A stretch of DNA of 49,056 nucleotides from JAXHUH01 sp034211175 (GCA_034211175.1 JAXHUH010000131.1:1-49056); one strand, 5' to 3'; numbered from the stretch's first letter, positions 17,486 through 28,313 are shown. Made by a program: numbers and translations. The notes: generated by a model not told the origin, from the sequence alone.

Positions 17486-18364
17486 GTGCTGACTGCCGAC
17501 TCCCCCCGGGCCCGCGGCTACCGCGAGCTCAGTCAGCGGATCCGCAACGCCCCGCCCGAGCAGGCCGCATCCGAGTTGGCCGCCATCGCCCGCGACGTGC
17601 GCCGCGACGTCGTGCGCACCATCGACGCCTCCGGCATGGGCCACGTGGGAGGCGACCTCTCGGTCACCGACATCCTCGTCACCTGCTTCTACGGCGTCCT
17701 CGACCTCGACCCCGAGGACCCGCGCCGGGCGGACCGCGACCGGTTCGTGCTGAGCAAGGGCCACTGCGCGGCGTCGCTCTACTCGACGCTGGCCCATTGC
17801 GGCTTCTTCGCCCCCACCGAGCTCAAGACGTTCATGGAGCCCCTGTCGCCGCTCAACGGGCACCCGAATCGCACCGAGGTTCCCGGCGTGGAGACCAACA
17901 CCGGGCCCCTCGGCCACGGCTTCCCGGTGGCCACCGGGTCGGCGATCGCCTCGAAGCTCGCCGGCGATGCGTGGCGCACCGTCGTCGTGATGGGCGACGG
18001 CGAGATGCAGGAGGGCAGCAACTGGGAGGCGGCCATGGCCGCGGCCCACCACCGCCTGTCCACGCTCACCGCCATCGTCGACCGCAACCGGCTCCAGCAG
18101 GGCGCCCGGACCGAGGACACCAACGCGCTCGAGCCGCTGGCCGACAAGTGGGCGGCCTTCGGGTGGGAGGTGCGCGACGTCGACGGCCACGACCACGCGG
18201 CCCTGCTCGACGCGCTGCGCCCCTCCGAGCGCGGCCTGCCCGTCGCCATCGTCGCCAACACCATCAAGGGAAAGGGCGTGTCGTTCATGGAGGACCGGGT
18301 CGAGTGGCACCACAAGGTGCCCAACGCCGACGAAGTCGCCGCGGCACTGGCGGAGCTGGCCTGA
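17486..18364 (+). CDS. transketolase-like protein, N-terminal (TPP/pyrophosphate-binding) subunit
   Basis: The 292-residue first half of a split transketolase. The GMGHVGGDLSVTDILV start and SKGHCAASLYSTLA segment are typical. The TPP motif is GDGEMQEGSNWEAA followed by a downstream IVDRN, and GHGFPVATGSAIASKL is the usual glycine-rich loop. It pairs with the next gene to form one active site transferring a two-carbon unit. The start is uncertain: GTG 17486 gives a normal length, while GTG 17453 and 17408 are in frame without a ribosome site. It overlaps the next ORF by one base (TGATG). Confidence 0.88.
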   Translation: MLTADSPRARGYRELSQRIRNAPPEQAASELAAIARDVRRDVVRTIDASGMGHVGGDLSVTDILVTCFYGVLDLDPEDPRRADRDRFVLSKGHCAASLYSTLAHCGFFAPTELKTFMEPLSPLNGHPNRTEVPGVETNTGPLGHGFPVATGSAIASKLAGDAWRTVVVMGDGEMQEGSNWEAAMAAAHHRLSTLTAIVDRNRLQQGARTEDTNALEPLADKWAAFGWEVRDVDGHDHAALLDALRPSERGLPVAIVANTIKGKGVSFMEDRVEWHHKVPNADEVAAALAELA

Positions 18365-19335
18365 TGAGCGTCACCACCGAGACCGCACCCGAGGCCCCGA
18401 CCCACGACTGCCGGCAGGCCTTCTCCGACACCCTGATCGAGCTGGCCCGGGCCGACGAGCGCATCGTCGCCGTCTGCAACGACTCGGTCGGCTCCTCGAA
18501 GCTCGGCGCGTTCCGCGACGAGTTCCCCGACCGGCTCGTCAACGTCGGCATCGCCGAGCAGAACCTGGTCGGCGTCGCCGGCGGGCTCGCCAACGGCGGC
18601 ATGATCCCGTTCGTCTGCTCGGCCGCGCCGTTCCTGACCGGCCGGGCGCTCGAGCAGATCAAGGCCGATTTGGCCTACAGCAACGTGCACGCGGTGCTCT
18701 GCGGCCAGAGCCCGGGCATGGCCTACGGTGAGCTCGGCCCGACCCACCACTCCATCGAGGACCTCTCGTGGATGCGGGCGGTGGCCAACCTCCCGGTGGT
18801 CGTGCCCGCCGACCCGGCCCAGACCTCGGCCGCCGTGCGCTGGGCCGCCGACCACGAGGGCCCGTCGTACCTGCGCATCCCGCGGTTCAAGGTCCCCGAC
18901 GTCACCCCCGACGGCGCACCGTTCGGGCCCGGCACCAGCGTGCGCCTCCGTGACGGCGGTGACGCCACGGTCATCGCGGTCGGCACCCTCGTCTCCCGTG
19001 CGCTGGCCGCCGCCGACGTGCTCGCCGGCGAGGGCATCGAGATCCGCGTGGTGAACGCGGCGTTCATCGACCCGCTCGACGTCGACGAGGTCCTGGCCGC
19101 GGCGAGCGACACCGGCCGCATCGTGACCGCCGAGGAGGCCACCATCAGCGGTGGACTCGGCGCCGCGGTCGCCGCCGAGGTCGTCACCCACCAGCCCGTC
19201 CCGATGCGCTTCGTCGGCATACCCGGCGTCTTCGCCCCCACGGGCAACCCGGCGTTCCTGCTGGAGCACTTCGGGCTGTCCGCCGACGGCATCGCCGCCG
19301 CGGTGCGGGAGCTGCTGGACGGTGGCGGCCGCTGA
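18364..19335 (+). CDS. transketolase-like protein, C-terminal (pyrimidine-binding) subunit
   Basis: A 323-residue partner of the preceding subunit. It has the pyrimidine-binding domain with the TPP-activating Glu in VNVGIAEQNLVGVAGGLA, then GELGPTHHSIEDLSWMR, and the transketolase C-terminal domain (VIAVGTLVSRALAAADVL). The split two-gene form is used in several sugar-specific pathways, including the apulose-4-phosphate transketolases. The start overlaps the first subunit stop (TGATG), so translation is coupled and subunit stoichiometry is kept. Its end overlaps the kinase start by 14 bases. Confidence 0.9.
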   Translation: MSVTTETAPEAPTHDCRQAFSDTLIELARADERIVAVCNDSVGSSKLGAFRDEFPDRLVNVGIAEQNLVGVAGGLANGGMIPFVCSAAPFLTGRALEQIKADLAYSNVHAVLCGQSPGMAYGELGPTHHSIEDLSWMRAVANLPVVVPADPAQTSAAVRWAADHEGPSYLRIPRFKVPDVTPDGAPFGPGTSVRLRDGGDATVIAVGTLVSRALAAADVLAGEGIEIRVVNAAFIDPLDVDEVLAAASDTGRIVTAEEATISGGLGAAVAAEVVTHQPVPMRFVGIPGVFAPTGNPAFLLEHFGLSADGIAAAVRELLDGGGR

Positions 19336-20905
19336 GCCGCTGGTCCTGGCCATCGACCAGGGCACGAGCTCGACGAAGGCGCTGCTCGTCGACGGCCGGG
19401 GTGACGTCGTCGCCCGGTCGTCGGCCGCGATCGGCCAGACCTTCCCCGCGCCGGGGTGGGTCGAGCAGTCCGCGGAGGAGATCGCGGCCAGCGTCCGCGA
19501 CGCGGTGGCGGCATGCGTCGACCCGGCGGACGCGCCCCGCGTCGTCGGCGTCGGCATCTCCACCCAGCGCGAATCGCTCGTCCTGTGGGACCGGGCCACC
19601 GGCGACGCCGTCGGCCCGGTCGTCACCTGGCAGGACCAGCGCACCGTGGACACGTGCCGGGAGCTGGCGGCCACCGGCGCCGGCGAGCTGGTCCGCGAGC
19701 GCAGCGGTCTGCCGCTCGACCCGATGTTCTCGGCGCTCAAGGCCCGCTGGCTGCTCGACGCCCACGACCCGCAGCGCCAGCGCAGCCGGGCCGGCGAGCT
19801 GTGCCTGGGCACGATCGACTCGTGGCTGCTCAGCCGCTTCGGCGGCGAGCACGTCACCGAGGTCTCGAACGCGTCGCGCACGCAGCTGATGGACGTCGAC
19901 CGCGGCCGCTGGGACGACGAGTTGCTGGAGCTGTTCGCGGTACCGGCGGAGGTGCTCGGCACGATCGTGCCGTCCGTCGGCCCGTTCCCCACGACCCGGG
20001 GGCTGGCCCCCCTGGCCGACGGCACGCCGGTCCTCGCCGTGCTCGGCGACTCCCACGCCGCGCTGTTCGCTCACGCCGGATGGCGACCGGGTGTGTGCAA
20101 GGCGACCTACGGGACCGGCTCGTCGATCATGGCCGTCGCCGGCAGGGCCACCGCCGCGGCGCCAGACGGTGGCGTCTGTCGGACCGTTGCCTGGGACCTG
20201 GGCGACGGCCCGGTGCAGGCGCTCGAGGGCAACATCCGCTCCTCGGGCCGCACCCTGACCTGGCTCGCCGACCTGTTCGCCACCACGACGGAGCAGATCC
20301 TCGCCGACGCGGCGGCGACCGACCCCGAGGGCGTCTCGCTCGTCCCGGCGTTCGGTGGCCTCGGTGCGCCGTGGTGGGAGCCCGACGCGTCCGCGCTGAT
20401 CGCCGGCCTCACCCTCGGCACCCGCCGCGAGCACCTCGCCGCCGCCGCGGTCCACTCGGTCGTCGCCCAGGTCGAGGACGTGGTCGACGCGGTCGCGGCC
20501 GTCACCGGCGGGGTCGAGGTCCTGCTGGCCGACGGGGGCCTGACCCGCTCGTCGGAGCTCATGCAGCGCCAGGCCGACTACAGCCGCCGGCGGGTCGCGC
20601 GATCGAGCGTCGCCGACCTGTCCGCCCTCGGCGTCGCCCACCTGGCCGGCCTGTCGGCCGGCCTGTGGGACCGCGCCGGCCTCGAGTCCCTCGACCGGCC
20701 GGCCGACGAGTTCACACCGCAGCAGACCACCGCCGACGCCTACGCCCGCCACGCCGCGTGGCACGAGGCGATCGACCGGTCCCGACCACCGCACACCGAC
20801 ATCCGGCGTGCACGCGGCGGGACCGCTTCCCCCGGCGCCGACACCACCGACCGACGCAATCGGACCGAGGACCCGATGTCCTCGACGACTTCCCGTTCCA
20901 CCTGA
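19322..20905 (+). CDS. FGGY-family carbohydrate kinase
   Basis: A 527-residue sugar kinase with the ASKHA fold. The phosphate-1 loop is AIDQGTSSTKALLVD (residues 10-24), and the catalytic base is Asp243 in AVLGDSHAALF. The motifs STQRESLVLWD and WQDQRT and the adenosine segment LLADGGLTRSSELMQRQ are closest to glycerol-kinase-like members. It likely phosphorylates the ketose made by the isomerase before transketolase cleavage. About 35 residues at the C-terminus after HAAWHEAIDRSRPP are low-complexity and not part of the fold. GTG 19322 overlaps the transketolase stop. Apulose kinase is one possible identity. Confidence 0.88.
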   Translation: MAAAEPLVLAIDQGTSSTKALLVDGRGDVVARSSAAIGQTFPAPGWVEQSAEEIAASVRDAVAACVDPADAPRVVGVGISTQRESLVLWDRATGDAVGPVVTWQDQRTVDTCRELAATGAGELVRERSGLPLDPMFSALKARWLLDAHDPQRQRSRAGELCLGTIDSWLLSRFGGEHVTEVSNASRTQLMDVDRGRWDDELLELFAVPAEVLGTIVPSVGPFPTTRGLAPLADGTPVLAVLGDSHAALFAHAGWRPGVCKATYGTGSSIMAVAGRATAAAPDGGVCRTVAWDLGDGPVQALEGNIRSSGRTLTWLADLFATTTEQILADAAATDPEGVSLVPAFGGLGAPWWEPDASALIAGLTLGTRREHLAAAAVHSVVAQVEDVVDAVAAVTGGVEVLLADGGLTRSSELMQRQADYSRRRVARSSVADLSALGVAHLAGLSAGLWDRAGLESLDRPADEFTPQQTTADAYARHAAWHEAIDRSRPPHTDIRRARGGTASPGADTTDRRNRTEDPMSSTTSRST

Positions 20906-20918
20906 AGAAGGGGGCCCC

Positions 20919-22505
20919 ATGAGCCACACCAGACGACTACTCATCGCCACGGCGATCGTCCTCGCGCTCCTCGCATCCGCATGCGGGAGCGACGACGACG
21001 ACAGCGCCGCACCCGACACGACCGGCAGCGAGACCACCGAGGGCGACGCCGGCGAGGACGGTGCCACCGAGCGCGGCGACACGCTGACCGTCGCCGCCCT
21101 CGCGCCGGTCACCAACGGCCTCTCGGCCGCGGCCGCCGAGGTCGCCAACCGCACGCTGTACTACCAGGCGCTCTACGACCCGCTCCTGCGGGCCGAGCCC
21201 GACGGCACGCTCACGCCGTGGCTGGCGACCGAGTGGTCGTACAACGACGACAACACCGTCCTGACGCTGACGCTTCGCGACGACGTGACCTTCACCAACG
21301 GCGACCCGCTCGACGCGGACGCCGTCGTCGAGAACCTCCTCCGGTTCCGTGACGGCCCGTCGCCGAACGCCAACAACCTCGCGGCGATGACCGACGCCAC
21401 CGCGCCGGACGCCACGACGGTCGAGATCCAGCTGTCCGAGGCCGACCCGGCGCTGCTCAACTACCTCGCGGAGAGCGCCGGCTACATCCAGAGCCCGGCC
21501 GACTTCGGCACCGACGCCGAGGACTCGAACCCGACCGGCTCGGGGCCGTACATCCTCGACGTCGACGACACCGTCGCCGACTCGGTGTACACCTACGACG
21601 CCAACCCCGACTACTGGGCGCCGGAGTACATCAACTACGACGAGCTCGTGATCCGGGTCATCGAGGACGCCACCGCGACGGTCAACGCCATCCGCGCCGG
21701 TGAGATCGACGCGGGCACGCTGATCACGAACGACCTCATCTCCGAGGTCGAGTCCGTCGGCTGGGACATCCACCCGCAGGAGCTCGACTGGATCGGCCTC
21801 ACGCTCGTCGACCGCGACGGCTCGATGGGCAGCCCGCTCGACGACGTCCGGGTGCGCCGGGCGCTCAACCACGCCTTCGACCGCGACGCCATCCTCGAGG
21901 GCATCGAGTTCGGCTACGGCACGGTGACCACCCAGGTGTTCCCGCCGGCCAGCCCCGGCTTCGACGAGGCGCTCGACGACCTCTACCCCTACGACCCGGA
22001 GCTGGCCCGCGAGCTGCTGGCCGAGGCGGGCTACGAGGACGGGTTCAGCCTGGAGATGCCCTCGGCCGCCGCGTTCGGTGAGGCGTACTTCGCGGTGATC
22101 GGCGACGCACTCGCCGAGATCGGCGTCGACGTGACCTTCACCGACGAGTCGACCGACTACTTCGCGGCCATCCTCGCCCCGAACTACCCGGCGTACCTGA
22201 TGATCCTGGGCCAGACGCCCAACGACTGGCAGTACATCAACCGGGTCATCTCCGAGAACGCCACCTGGAACCCGTCGGGCTACACCGACGAGACGGTGTC
22301 CGAGCTCGTCCCGCAGATCCGCACGGCCTCCGACGACGAGCGCGACGACCTGGTCGCCGAGCTCGGCGCCCACGTCACCGAGGACGCCTGGTTCGTGCCG
22401 TGGTACCGGGCCCAGTCGACGTACGCGACCAGCGACAGCGTCGACGTCGAGCTCCAGACGGGCAACAACACCCCGTACCTGTTCAGCTTCAGCCCCCAGG
22501 GCTGA
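20919..22505 (+). CDS. ABC transporter substrate-binding lipoprotein, peptide/nickel (DppA) type
   Basis: A 528-residue solute-binding lipoprotein of family SBP_bac_5. The signal peptide ends in the lipobox LLASAC with lipidated Cys22, followed by an acidic Ser/Thr/Asp linker. The LYDPLLRAEPDGTLTPWLATEW and LRDDVTFTNGDPLDADAVVENL segments are diagnostic, and the C-terminal lobe includes DDVRVRRALNHAFDRDAI. In a sugar operon this family often imports oligosaccharides or glycosides rather than peptides. AGAAGGGGG lies before the ATG at 20919, 14 bases after the kinase stop. Confidence 0.93.
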   Translation: MSHTRRLLIATAIVLALLASACGSDDDDSAAPDTTGSETTEGDAGEDGATERGDTLTVAALAPVTNGLSAAAAEVANRTLYYQALYDPLLRAEPDGTLTPWLATEWSYNDDNTVLTLTLRDDVTFTNGDPLDADAVVENLLRFRDGPSPNANNLAAMTDATAPDATTVEIQLSEADPALLNYLAESAGYIQSPADFGTDAEDSNPTGSGPYILDVDDTVADSVYTYDANPDYWAPEYINYDELVIRVIEDATATVNAIRAGEIDAGTLITNDLISEVESVGWDIHPQELDWIGLTLVDRDGSMGSPLDDVRVRRALNHAFDRDAILEGIEFGYGTVTTQVFPPASPGFDEALDDLYPYDPELARELLAEAGYEDGFSLEMPSAAAFGEAYFAVIGDALAEIGVDVTFTDESTDYFAAILAPNYPAYLMILGQTPNDWQYINRVISENATWNPSGYTDETVSELVPQIRTASDDERDDLVAELGAHVTEDAWFVPWYRAQSTYATSDSVDVELQTGNNTPYLFSFSPQG

Positions 22506-22515
22506 CGATCACGAT

Positions 22516-22545
22516 GAGGGGGACCGGCGCCGGCCGGTCCCCCTC
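22516..22545 (+). terminator. intra-operon hairpin after binding-protein gene
   Basis: Arms GAGGGGGACCGG and CCGGTCCCCCTC form a perfect 12-bp stem with a 6-base loop, 11 bases after the lipoprotein stop and before the permease. Such stems commonly protect or attenuate mRNA so that binding protein exceeds the membrane parts. Confidence 0.7.
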
Positions 22546-22568
22546 GCCCGCCACGTCAGGGGACGACC

Positions 22569-23510
22569 ATGTTGCGATTCGTGATGCGCAGGCTCGGTGC
22601 CGGCCTCGTGCTGCTGCTCGTCATCTCGGCACTCGCCTACGTGCTGCTCGTGCTGGGCAGCGGCGACGTCGCCCGGAACATCCTCGGGGTCAACGCGACC
22701 CAGGAGCAGACCGAGGCGCTCAACGAGGAGCTCGGCCTCAACCGGCCGGTGCTGACGCAGTACGTCGATTGGCTCGGCAGTGCGGTCACCGGCGACTTCG
22801 GTGACACGTGGACCGGGTCCGAGACGGTCGCGGCCACCCTCACCAGTCGCCTGTCGGTCACCCTCCAGCTCGTCACCGGTGCGGTCATCCTGGCCGCGAT
22901 CCTCGCCGCCGTGCTCGGGGTGATCGCCGCGCTGCGGGGCGGGATCATCGACCGGGTCGTGCAGTCGGTCGGGCTGATCGGCTTCGCGGTCCCCGGCTTC
23001 CTGGTCGCCTTCGCCCTGGTGACCGTGTTCTCGTTGCGGTTCTCGATCTTCCGGGCCACCGGCTACGTCGCACCGTCCGACTCGGTCGCCGACTGGCTGC
23101 GCTCGGTCACACTTCCGATCCTGGCCCTGTCCCTGGCCACCCTGGCGAGCGTGTCGCTCCAGATCCGCGGCTCGGTCAAGGACATCCTCGGGCTCGACTA
23201 CGTGCGCACGCTGCGCAGTCGGGGCCTCTCCGACCGGCGGGTCATGTTCAAGCACGTGCTCCGCAACGCCGCCGGCCCGGCGCTGTCGGTGCTGGGCGTC
23301 CAGTTCATCGGGCTGCTCGGCGGCGCGGTGATCGTCGAGCAGATCTTCGCCATCCCCGGCCTCGGCCAGACGGCGGTGCGCTCGACCGCCGCCGGCGACA
23401 TCCCGCTCGTCATGGGGCTCGTCGTCGTGATGGCCGTCATCGTCGTCGTCGTGAACCTGACGGTCGACCTGACGACGGCCTGGCTCAACCCGAAGGTGAG
23501 GCACGCGTGA
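22569..23510 (+). CDS. ABC transporter permease, DppB/OppB type
   Basis: A 313-residue integral membrane protein with the usual first membrane segment (GAGLVLLLVISALAYVLLVLG), an extracellular loop with LGLNRPVLTQYVDWL, and the permease core. The cytoplasmic coupling region includes LGLDYVRTLRSRGLSDRRVMFKHVLRNA, the EAA-like loop of Dpp-type permeases. It forms the channel with the next gene. The end overlaps the next start as GTGA. Confidence 0.93.
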   Translation: MLRFVMRRLGAGLVLLLVISALAYVLLVLGSGDVARNILGVNATQEQTEALNEELGLNRPVLTQYVDWLGSAVTGDFGDTWTGSETVAATLTSRLSVTLQLVTGAVILAAILAAVLGVIAALRGGIIDRVVQSVGLIGFAVPGFLVAFALVTVFSLRFSIFRATGYVAPSDSVADWLRSVTLPILALSLATLASVSLQIRGSVKDILGLDYVRTLRSRGLSDRRVMFKHVLRNAAGPALSVLGVQFIGLLGGAVIVEQIFAIPGLGQTAVRSTAAGDIPLVMGLVVVMAVIVVVVNLTVDLTTAWLNPKVRHA

Positions 23511-25305
23511 GCGAGACCACCCTCCCCATCGACACGGCGACGTCGAGCGCGGCGCCCGACTCGCTCCTTCGACGGGTGCTGCGCAACCCGACGTTCGTCG
23601 TCCCCGCCGTGATCCTGGTGGTGGTGATCGTCTCGGGCCTGCTCGCCCCGTGGCTCACCCCGCACGACCCCAACGCGACCGACGTCGCCAACGCGCTGGC
23701 CGACCCCGGCGGCGAGCACCTGCTCGGCACCGACAGCGCCGGGCGCGACGTGCTCTCCCGGCTCCTCTACGGCACCCGGATCTCCCTCGGTGCGGCGGCG
23801 CTCGCCGTCGTCATCGCGGTGGCCATCGGGGTCACGTCCGGCCTCGTCGCCGGGTACTTCGGCGGCTGGTTCGACTCGCTGTCGAGCTGGATGACCAACC
23901 TGATCATGGCCCTGCCCGGCATCGTGGTGCTGCTGGCGGCCTCCACCGTGCTCGGCCCGTCGATCTGGACGGCCATGGCCATCTTCGGCGTGCTCATGTC
24001 GCCCGCCTTCCACCGGCTCGTGTACGTGACCGTGCGGGGCGTGCGCAACGAGCTCTACGTCGACGCCGCCCGGGTGTCGGGCCTCGGTGACGCCCGGATC
24101 ATCGGCCGCCACATCCTCTCGGTCGTGCGCGCCCCGGTGATCATCCAGATCGGCATGGTCGCCAGCATCGCCATCGCCATCCAGGCCGGCCTCCAGTTCC
24201 TCGGCCTCGGCGACATCTCGGTGCCGACGTGGGGCGGGCTGCTCGACGACGGCTTCCGGCGCATGTTCCTCCAGGGCTGGCTGCTGCTGTGGCCGAGCGT
24301 CGTGCTGTCGGCGACGACGCTGTCGCTCGCCCTCGCCGCGAACTCGATCCGCGACGAGCTCGAGCGCGCCGGCCCGGTCGGCAGCGACGACGAGCCCGCG
24401 CCCGAAGACATCGAGATCGAGCCGACGGCGGCCGAACCGGTGCGCCACGCGGCACCGGAGCCGGCCGGCACGGCGCTGCTGGCGGTCGAGGACCTCGCCG
24501 TCGGCTACCCGGCACCGGGCGGGACGTACTCGTCGGTCGTCCACGACGTCTCGCTCACCGTCGCCAAGGGCGAGGTCGTCGGGCTCGTCGGCGAGTCCGG
24601 CTCCGGCAAGACCCAGACCGCCCTGGCCGTGCTCGGGCTGCTGCCCGCCACCGGCCGGGTGCTCGGCGGCTCGATCCGCTTCGACGGCGAGGAGCTCGTC
24701 GGTGGCTCCGGACGGGCGATCGCCAAGCTCCGCGGCCGGCGCATGGCGTACGTGCCCCAGGAGCCGATGAGCAACCTCGACCCGTCGTTCACCGTCGGCA
24801 GCCAGCTGACCGAGCCGATGCGGGTGTGCCTCGGGCTGTCGAAGAAGGACGCCCGCCGGCGGGCGCTCGAGCTGCTCGACCGGGTCGGCATCCCCGAGCC
24901 GGAGCGCACCTTCGACGCCTACCCCCACGAGATCTCCGGCGGCATGGCCCAGCGGGTGCTCATCGCCGGGGCGGTCTCGTGTGATCCCGAGCTGATCATC
25001 GCCGACGAGCCGACCACCGCGCTCGACGTGACCGTGCAGGCCGAGGTCCTCGACCTGCTGCGCGAGCTCCAGGACGAGATGGGCACCGGGCTGCTGCTGG
25101 TGACCCACAACTTCGGCGTGGTTGCCGACCTGTGCGACCGGGTCGCGGTCATGCAGGAGGGCCACATCGTCGAGTCCGGCCCGGTGCGGTCGGTGTTCCA
25201 CGACGCCCGGCACCCGTACACGAAGTCGTTGCTCTCGGCGATCCTCGAGGGCGGCCCGGCCCGCGCCCCCTACACCCCGTCGCCCCGCGCGCTCGAGGAG
25301 GTCTG

Positions 25306-25306
<1 letters not shown>
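23507..25306 (+). CDS. fused ABC permease-ATPase (DppC-DppD type)
   Basis: A 599-residue fusion. Residues 1-290 are a DppC-type permease (VVPAVILVVVIVSGLLAPWL, LLGTDSAGRDVLSRLLYG, DAARVSGLGDARIIGRHIL). An acidic linker (about 290-325, DDEPAPEDIEIEPTAAEP) leads into a DppD-type ATPase with Walker A GESGSGKT near residue 363, signature ISGGMAQRV, Walker B LIIADEPTTALD and His in LLVTHNFG. The C-terminal oligopeptide-transporter tail (HPYTKSLLSAIL) is present. The fusion is real: one continuous frame with no stop or start between domains. GTG 23507 overlaps the previous stop. Confidence 0.92.
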
Positions 25307-26148
<842 letters not shown>

Positions 26149-26152
26149 GCTC

Positions 26153-26178
26153 CGGGCCCGGGACGCGACCCGGGCCCG
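26153..26178 (+). terminator. hairpin between ATPase and hydrolase genes
   Basis: Arms CGGGCCCGGG and CCCGGGCCCG with a 6-base loop form a 10-bp stem 4 bases after the ATPase stop. It may partly separate expression of the transporter from the following hydrolase. Confidence 0.6.
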
Positions 26179-26255
26179 CGTGCACCACCGCCCGCACCCC
26201 GTCCCGCCGCCGGGGGCGCGGGCCCACCCACGAGCACCCGACGCGAGGAACGAAG

Positions 26256-27236
26256 ATGTCCGCCCCGAGCACCGCCGACGAGTCGCCCTGGAACCCGAGC
26301 ACGATCGCGCCCCGGGTCCGGCTGATCATCGACAACGACTTCGCCGGCGACCCCGACGGCCTCGTCCAGCTCGCTCAGCACCTGCTCAGCCCCGACTGCG
26401 ACCTCCGCCTCGTCGTCGGCTCCCACTTCCGCAGCGTCGGCAACCTCGACCCCGAGGCGTGCTCGGCCGGCCGGTCCGTCGAGGCCGCGCGGCGGGTGGC
26501 CGAGCTGTGCGGACGGACCGACGTGGTGATCGTTCCCGGGGCGAACCGGGGCCTCGACAGCCACGACACGGCGATCCCGAGCCCCGCGGCGGAGGCCATC
26601 GTCGCCGAGGCGATGCGCGACGACACCGACGTACCGCTGTTCGTCGCCTGCGGCGCCGGGCTCACCGAGATCGCCAACGCCTGGCTGATGGAGCCGTCCA
26701 TCGCCGAGCGGGTGACGATCGTGTGGATCGGCGGCAGCGAGCACGAGGGCCTGGCCGACGAGGTGCGCGACGAGCAGGAGTACAACCTCTCGATCGACCG
26801 AATCGCCGCGCAGGTCGTGTTCAACCGCTCCGCCATGGCCATCTGGCAGGTCCCCCGCGACCAGTACCGGACCACGTTGGCGTCGCGCGCCGAGATGGTC
26901 GTCCGCATGCGGCCCCACGGCCCGCTCGGTCTCCACCTGTTCGAGTCGTTGGCCGACATCTTCGAGCGCGCCGCGGGCTTCGGCCTCCGCTTCGGCGACA
27001 CGTTCATCCTCGGCGACAGCCCGCTCGTGCTGCTCACCGCGCTGCAGTCGTCGTTCGACCGGGCCCCGTCGTCGAGCCGGTACACCGCCATGGCGTGCCC
27101 GTGGATCGACGACGACGGCCACTACGTACCGAACCCCGACGGCCGCCCGATCCGGGTCTACACGCTCCTCGACAACCGCCTCCTCCTCGAGGACCTCTAC
27201 GCCAAGCTCGAGCTCCACGCCGCGGCCTCGTCCTAG
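26256..27236 (+). CDS. nucleoside-hydrolase-like protein
   Basis: A 326-residue protein of the inosine/uridine nucleoside hydrolase superfamily. The calcium/ribose-binding aspartate motif is at residues 26-34 (IIDNDFAGDPDGL), differing from the classic DTDPGxDD pattern. The middle has LFVACGAGLTEIANAWL and IVWIGGSEHEGL, matching the family core. The C-terminal motif is LGDSPLVLL: the Asp is kept but the usual preceding His is Gly. AGGAA precedes the ATG. As last gene of the import/isomerase/kinase cluster it probably frees the sugar from an imported glycoside or nucleoside. Substrate unknown. Confidence 0.82.
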   Translation: MSAPSTADESPWNPSTIAPRVRLIIDNDFAGDPDGLVQLAQHLLSPDCDLRLVVGSHFRSVGNLDPEACSAGRSVEAARRVAELCGRTDVVIVPGANRGLDSHDTAIPSPAAEAIVAEAMRDDTDVPLFVACGAGLTEIANAWLMEPSIAERVTIVWIGGSEHEGLADEVRDEQEYNLSIDRIAAQVVFNRSAMAIWQVPRDQYRTTLASRAEMVVRMRPHGPLGLHLFESLADIFERAAGFGLRFGDTFILGDSPLVLLTALQSSFDRAPSSSRYTAMACPWIDDDGHYVPNPDGRPIRVYTLLDNRLLLEDLYAKLELHAAASS

Positions 27237-27350
27237 TTCGCGTCCCGCGGCCCGGTCGGGCGCAGAGGGGTACTGCCCGTACCCGGATGGACAGGCACTT
27301 CCTGACGATCCCGCGGCGCGACATCGTGGCGGCGAAGGAGGTCAGAACCC

Positions 27351-28313
27351 ATGCAGGCAATCGGTCTCAGCGAGTACGGCGGCCCCGAGGTGCTCCACCC
27401 GGTCGAGCTGGCCGAGCCCCATGCCGGCGGTGGCGAGGTTCGGGTCGCGGTGCGAGCCGCGGCCGTCAACCCGGCCGACGTGATGCTGCGCGACGGGTCG
27501 CTCGCCGCGCTCTACGCCGAGGCGGACCCGCCGTTCATCCCCGGGATGGACATCGCGGGCACGCTCGACGAGATCGGTCCCGACGTCGATGCCGCTGCGC
27601 TCGGCCTCGAGCCCGGTGCGGACGTCGTCGGGATCGTCGACAACTTCGGCAGCGTCGGCGGCTACAGCGAGTACGTGGTCCTGCCCGCGGCGTCGGTCAC
27701 CCGGGCGCCGGCCGGGGTCGACGTCACGGCTGCGGCGTCGTTCCTCATGAACGCCCTGACCGCCCGGACCACGCTCGACACCCTCGCCCTGGAGCCCGGC
27801 TCGACGCTGCTCGTCACCGGCGCGGCCGGCGCCTACGGCGGCTACGTCACCCAGCTCGCCTCGGCCGAGGGCCTGCGCGTCGTCGCCGTCGCCGGCGAGG
27901 CCGACGAGGAGACGGTCCGGGGCTTCGGCGCCGATGTGTTCGTGGTCCGCGGCGAGGACATCGCCCGCCGTGTCGTCGACGCGGCCGGCGGGCCGGTCGA
28001 CGCGGTGGCCGACGGCGCGCTGCTGCGGGACGGGATCGCCGACGCGGTCCGCGACGGCGGCCGGATGGCCGACGTGCGGGGATGGGACGGCCCGGTCGAG
28101 CGGGGCATCACCGTGCACCCGATCAACGTCCGCTCCCGTGCAACCGACCACGAGGCGATCGAGCGGCTGCGCCGCCAGGTCGAGGACGGCGCGCTGGCCC
28201 TGCGGGTCGCCGAGGTCCTCCCCGCGTCGCAGACCGCGGAGGCCCACCACCTGCTCGACAAGGGCGGCCTGCGCGGCCGCATCATCCTCACGTTCGGCGA
28301 CGGACGCTCCTGA
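27351..28313 (+). CDS. zinc-independent NADPH:quinone oxidoreductase (MDR superfamily)
   Basis: A 320-residue medium-chain reductase. The N-terminal GroES-like domain has MQAIGLSEYGGPEVL and AAAVNPADVMLRDG. The Rossmann domain has the LLVTGAAGAYGGYVTQLA nucleotide-binding loop. Zinc-binding cysteines of alcohol dehydrogenases are absent. A strong AGGAGGTCAG lies 8 bases before the ATG. It is 114 bases downstream of the nucleoside-hydrolase-like gene on the same strand and could be independent. Confidence 0.9.
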   Translation: MQAIGLSEYGGPEVLHPVELAEPHAGGGEVRVAVRAAAVNPADVMLRDGSLAALYAEADPPFIPGMDIAGTLDEIGPDVDAAALGLEPGADVVGIVDNFGSVGGYSEYVVLPAASVTRAPAGVDVTAAASFLMNALTARTTLDTLALEPGSTLLVTGAAGAYGGYVTQLASAEGLRVVAVAGEADEETVRGFGADVFVVRGEDIARRVVDAAGGPVDAVADGALLRDGIADAVRDGGRMADVRGWDGPVERGITVHPINVRSRATDHEAIERLRRQVEDGALALRVAEVLPASQTAEAHHLLDKGGLRGRIILTFGDGRS

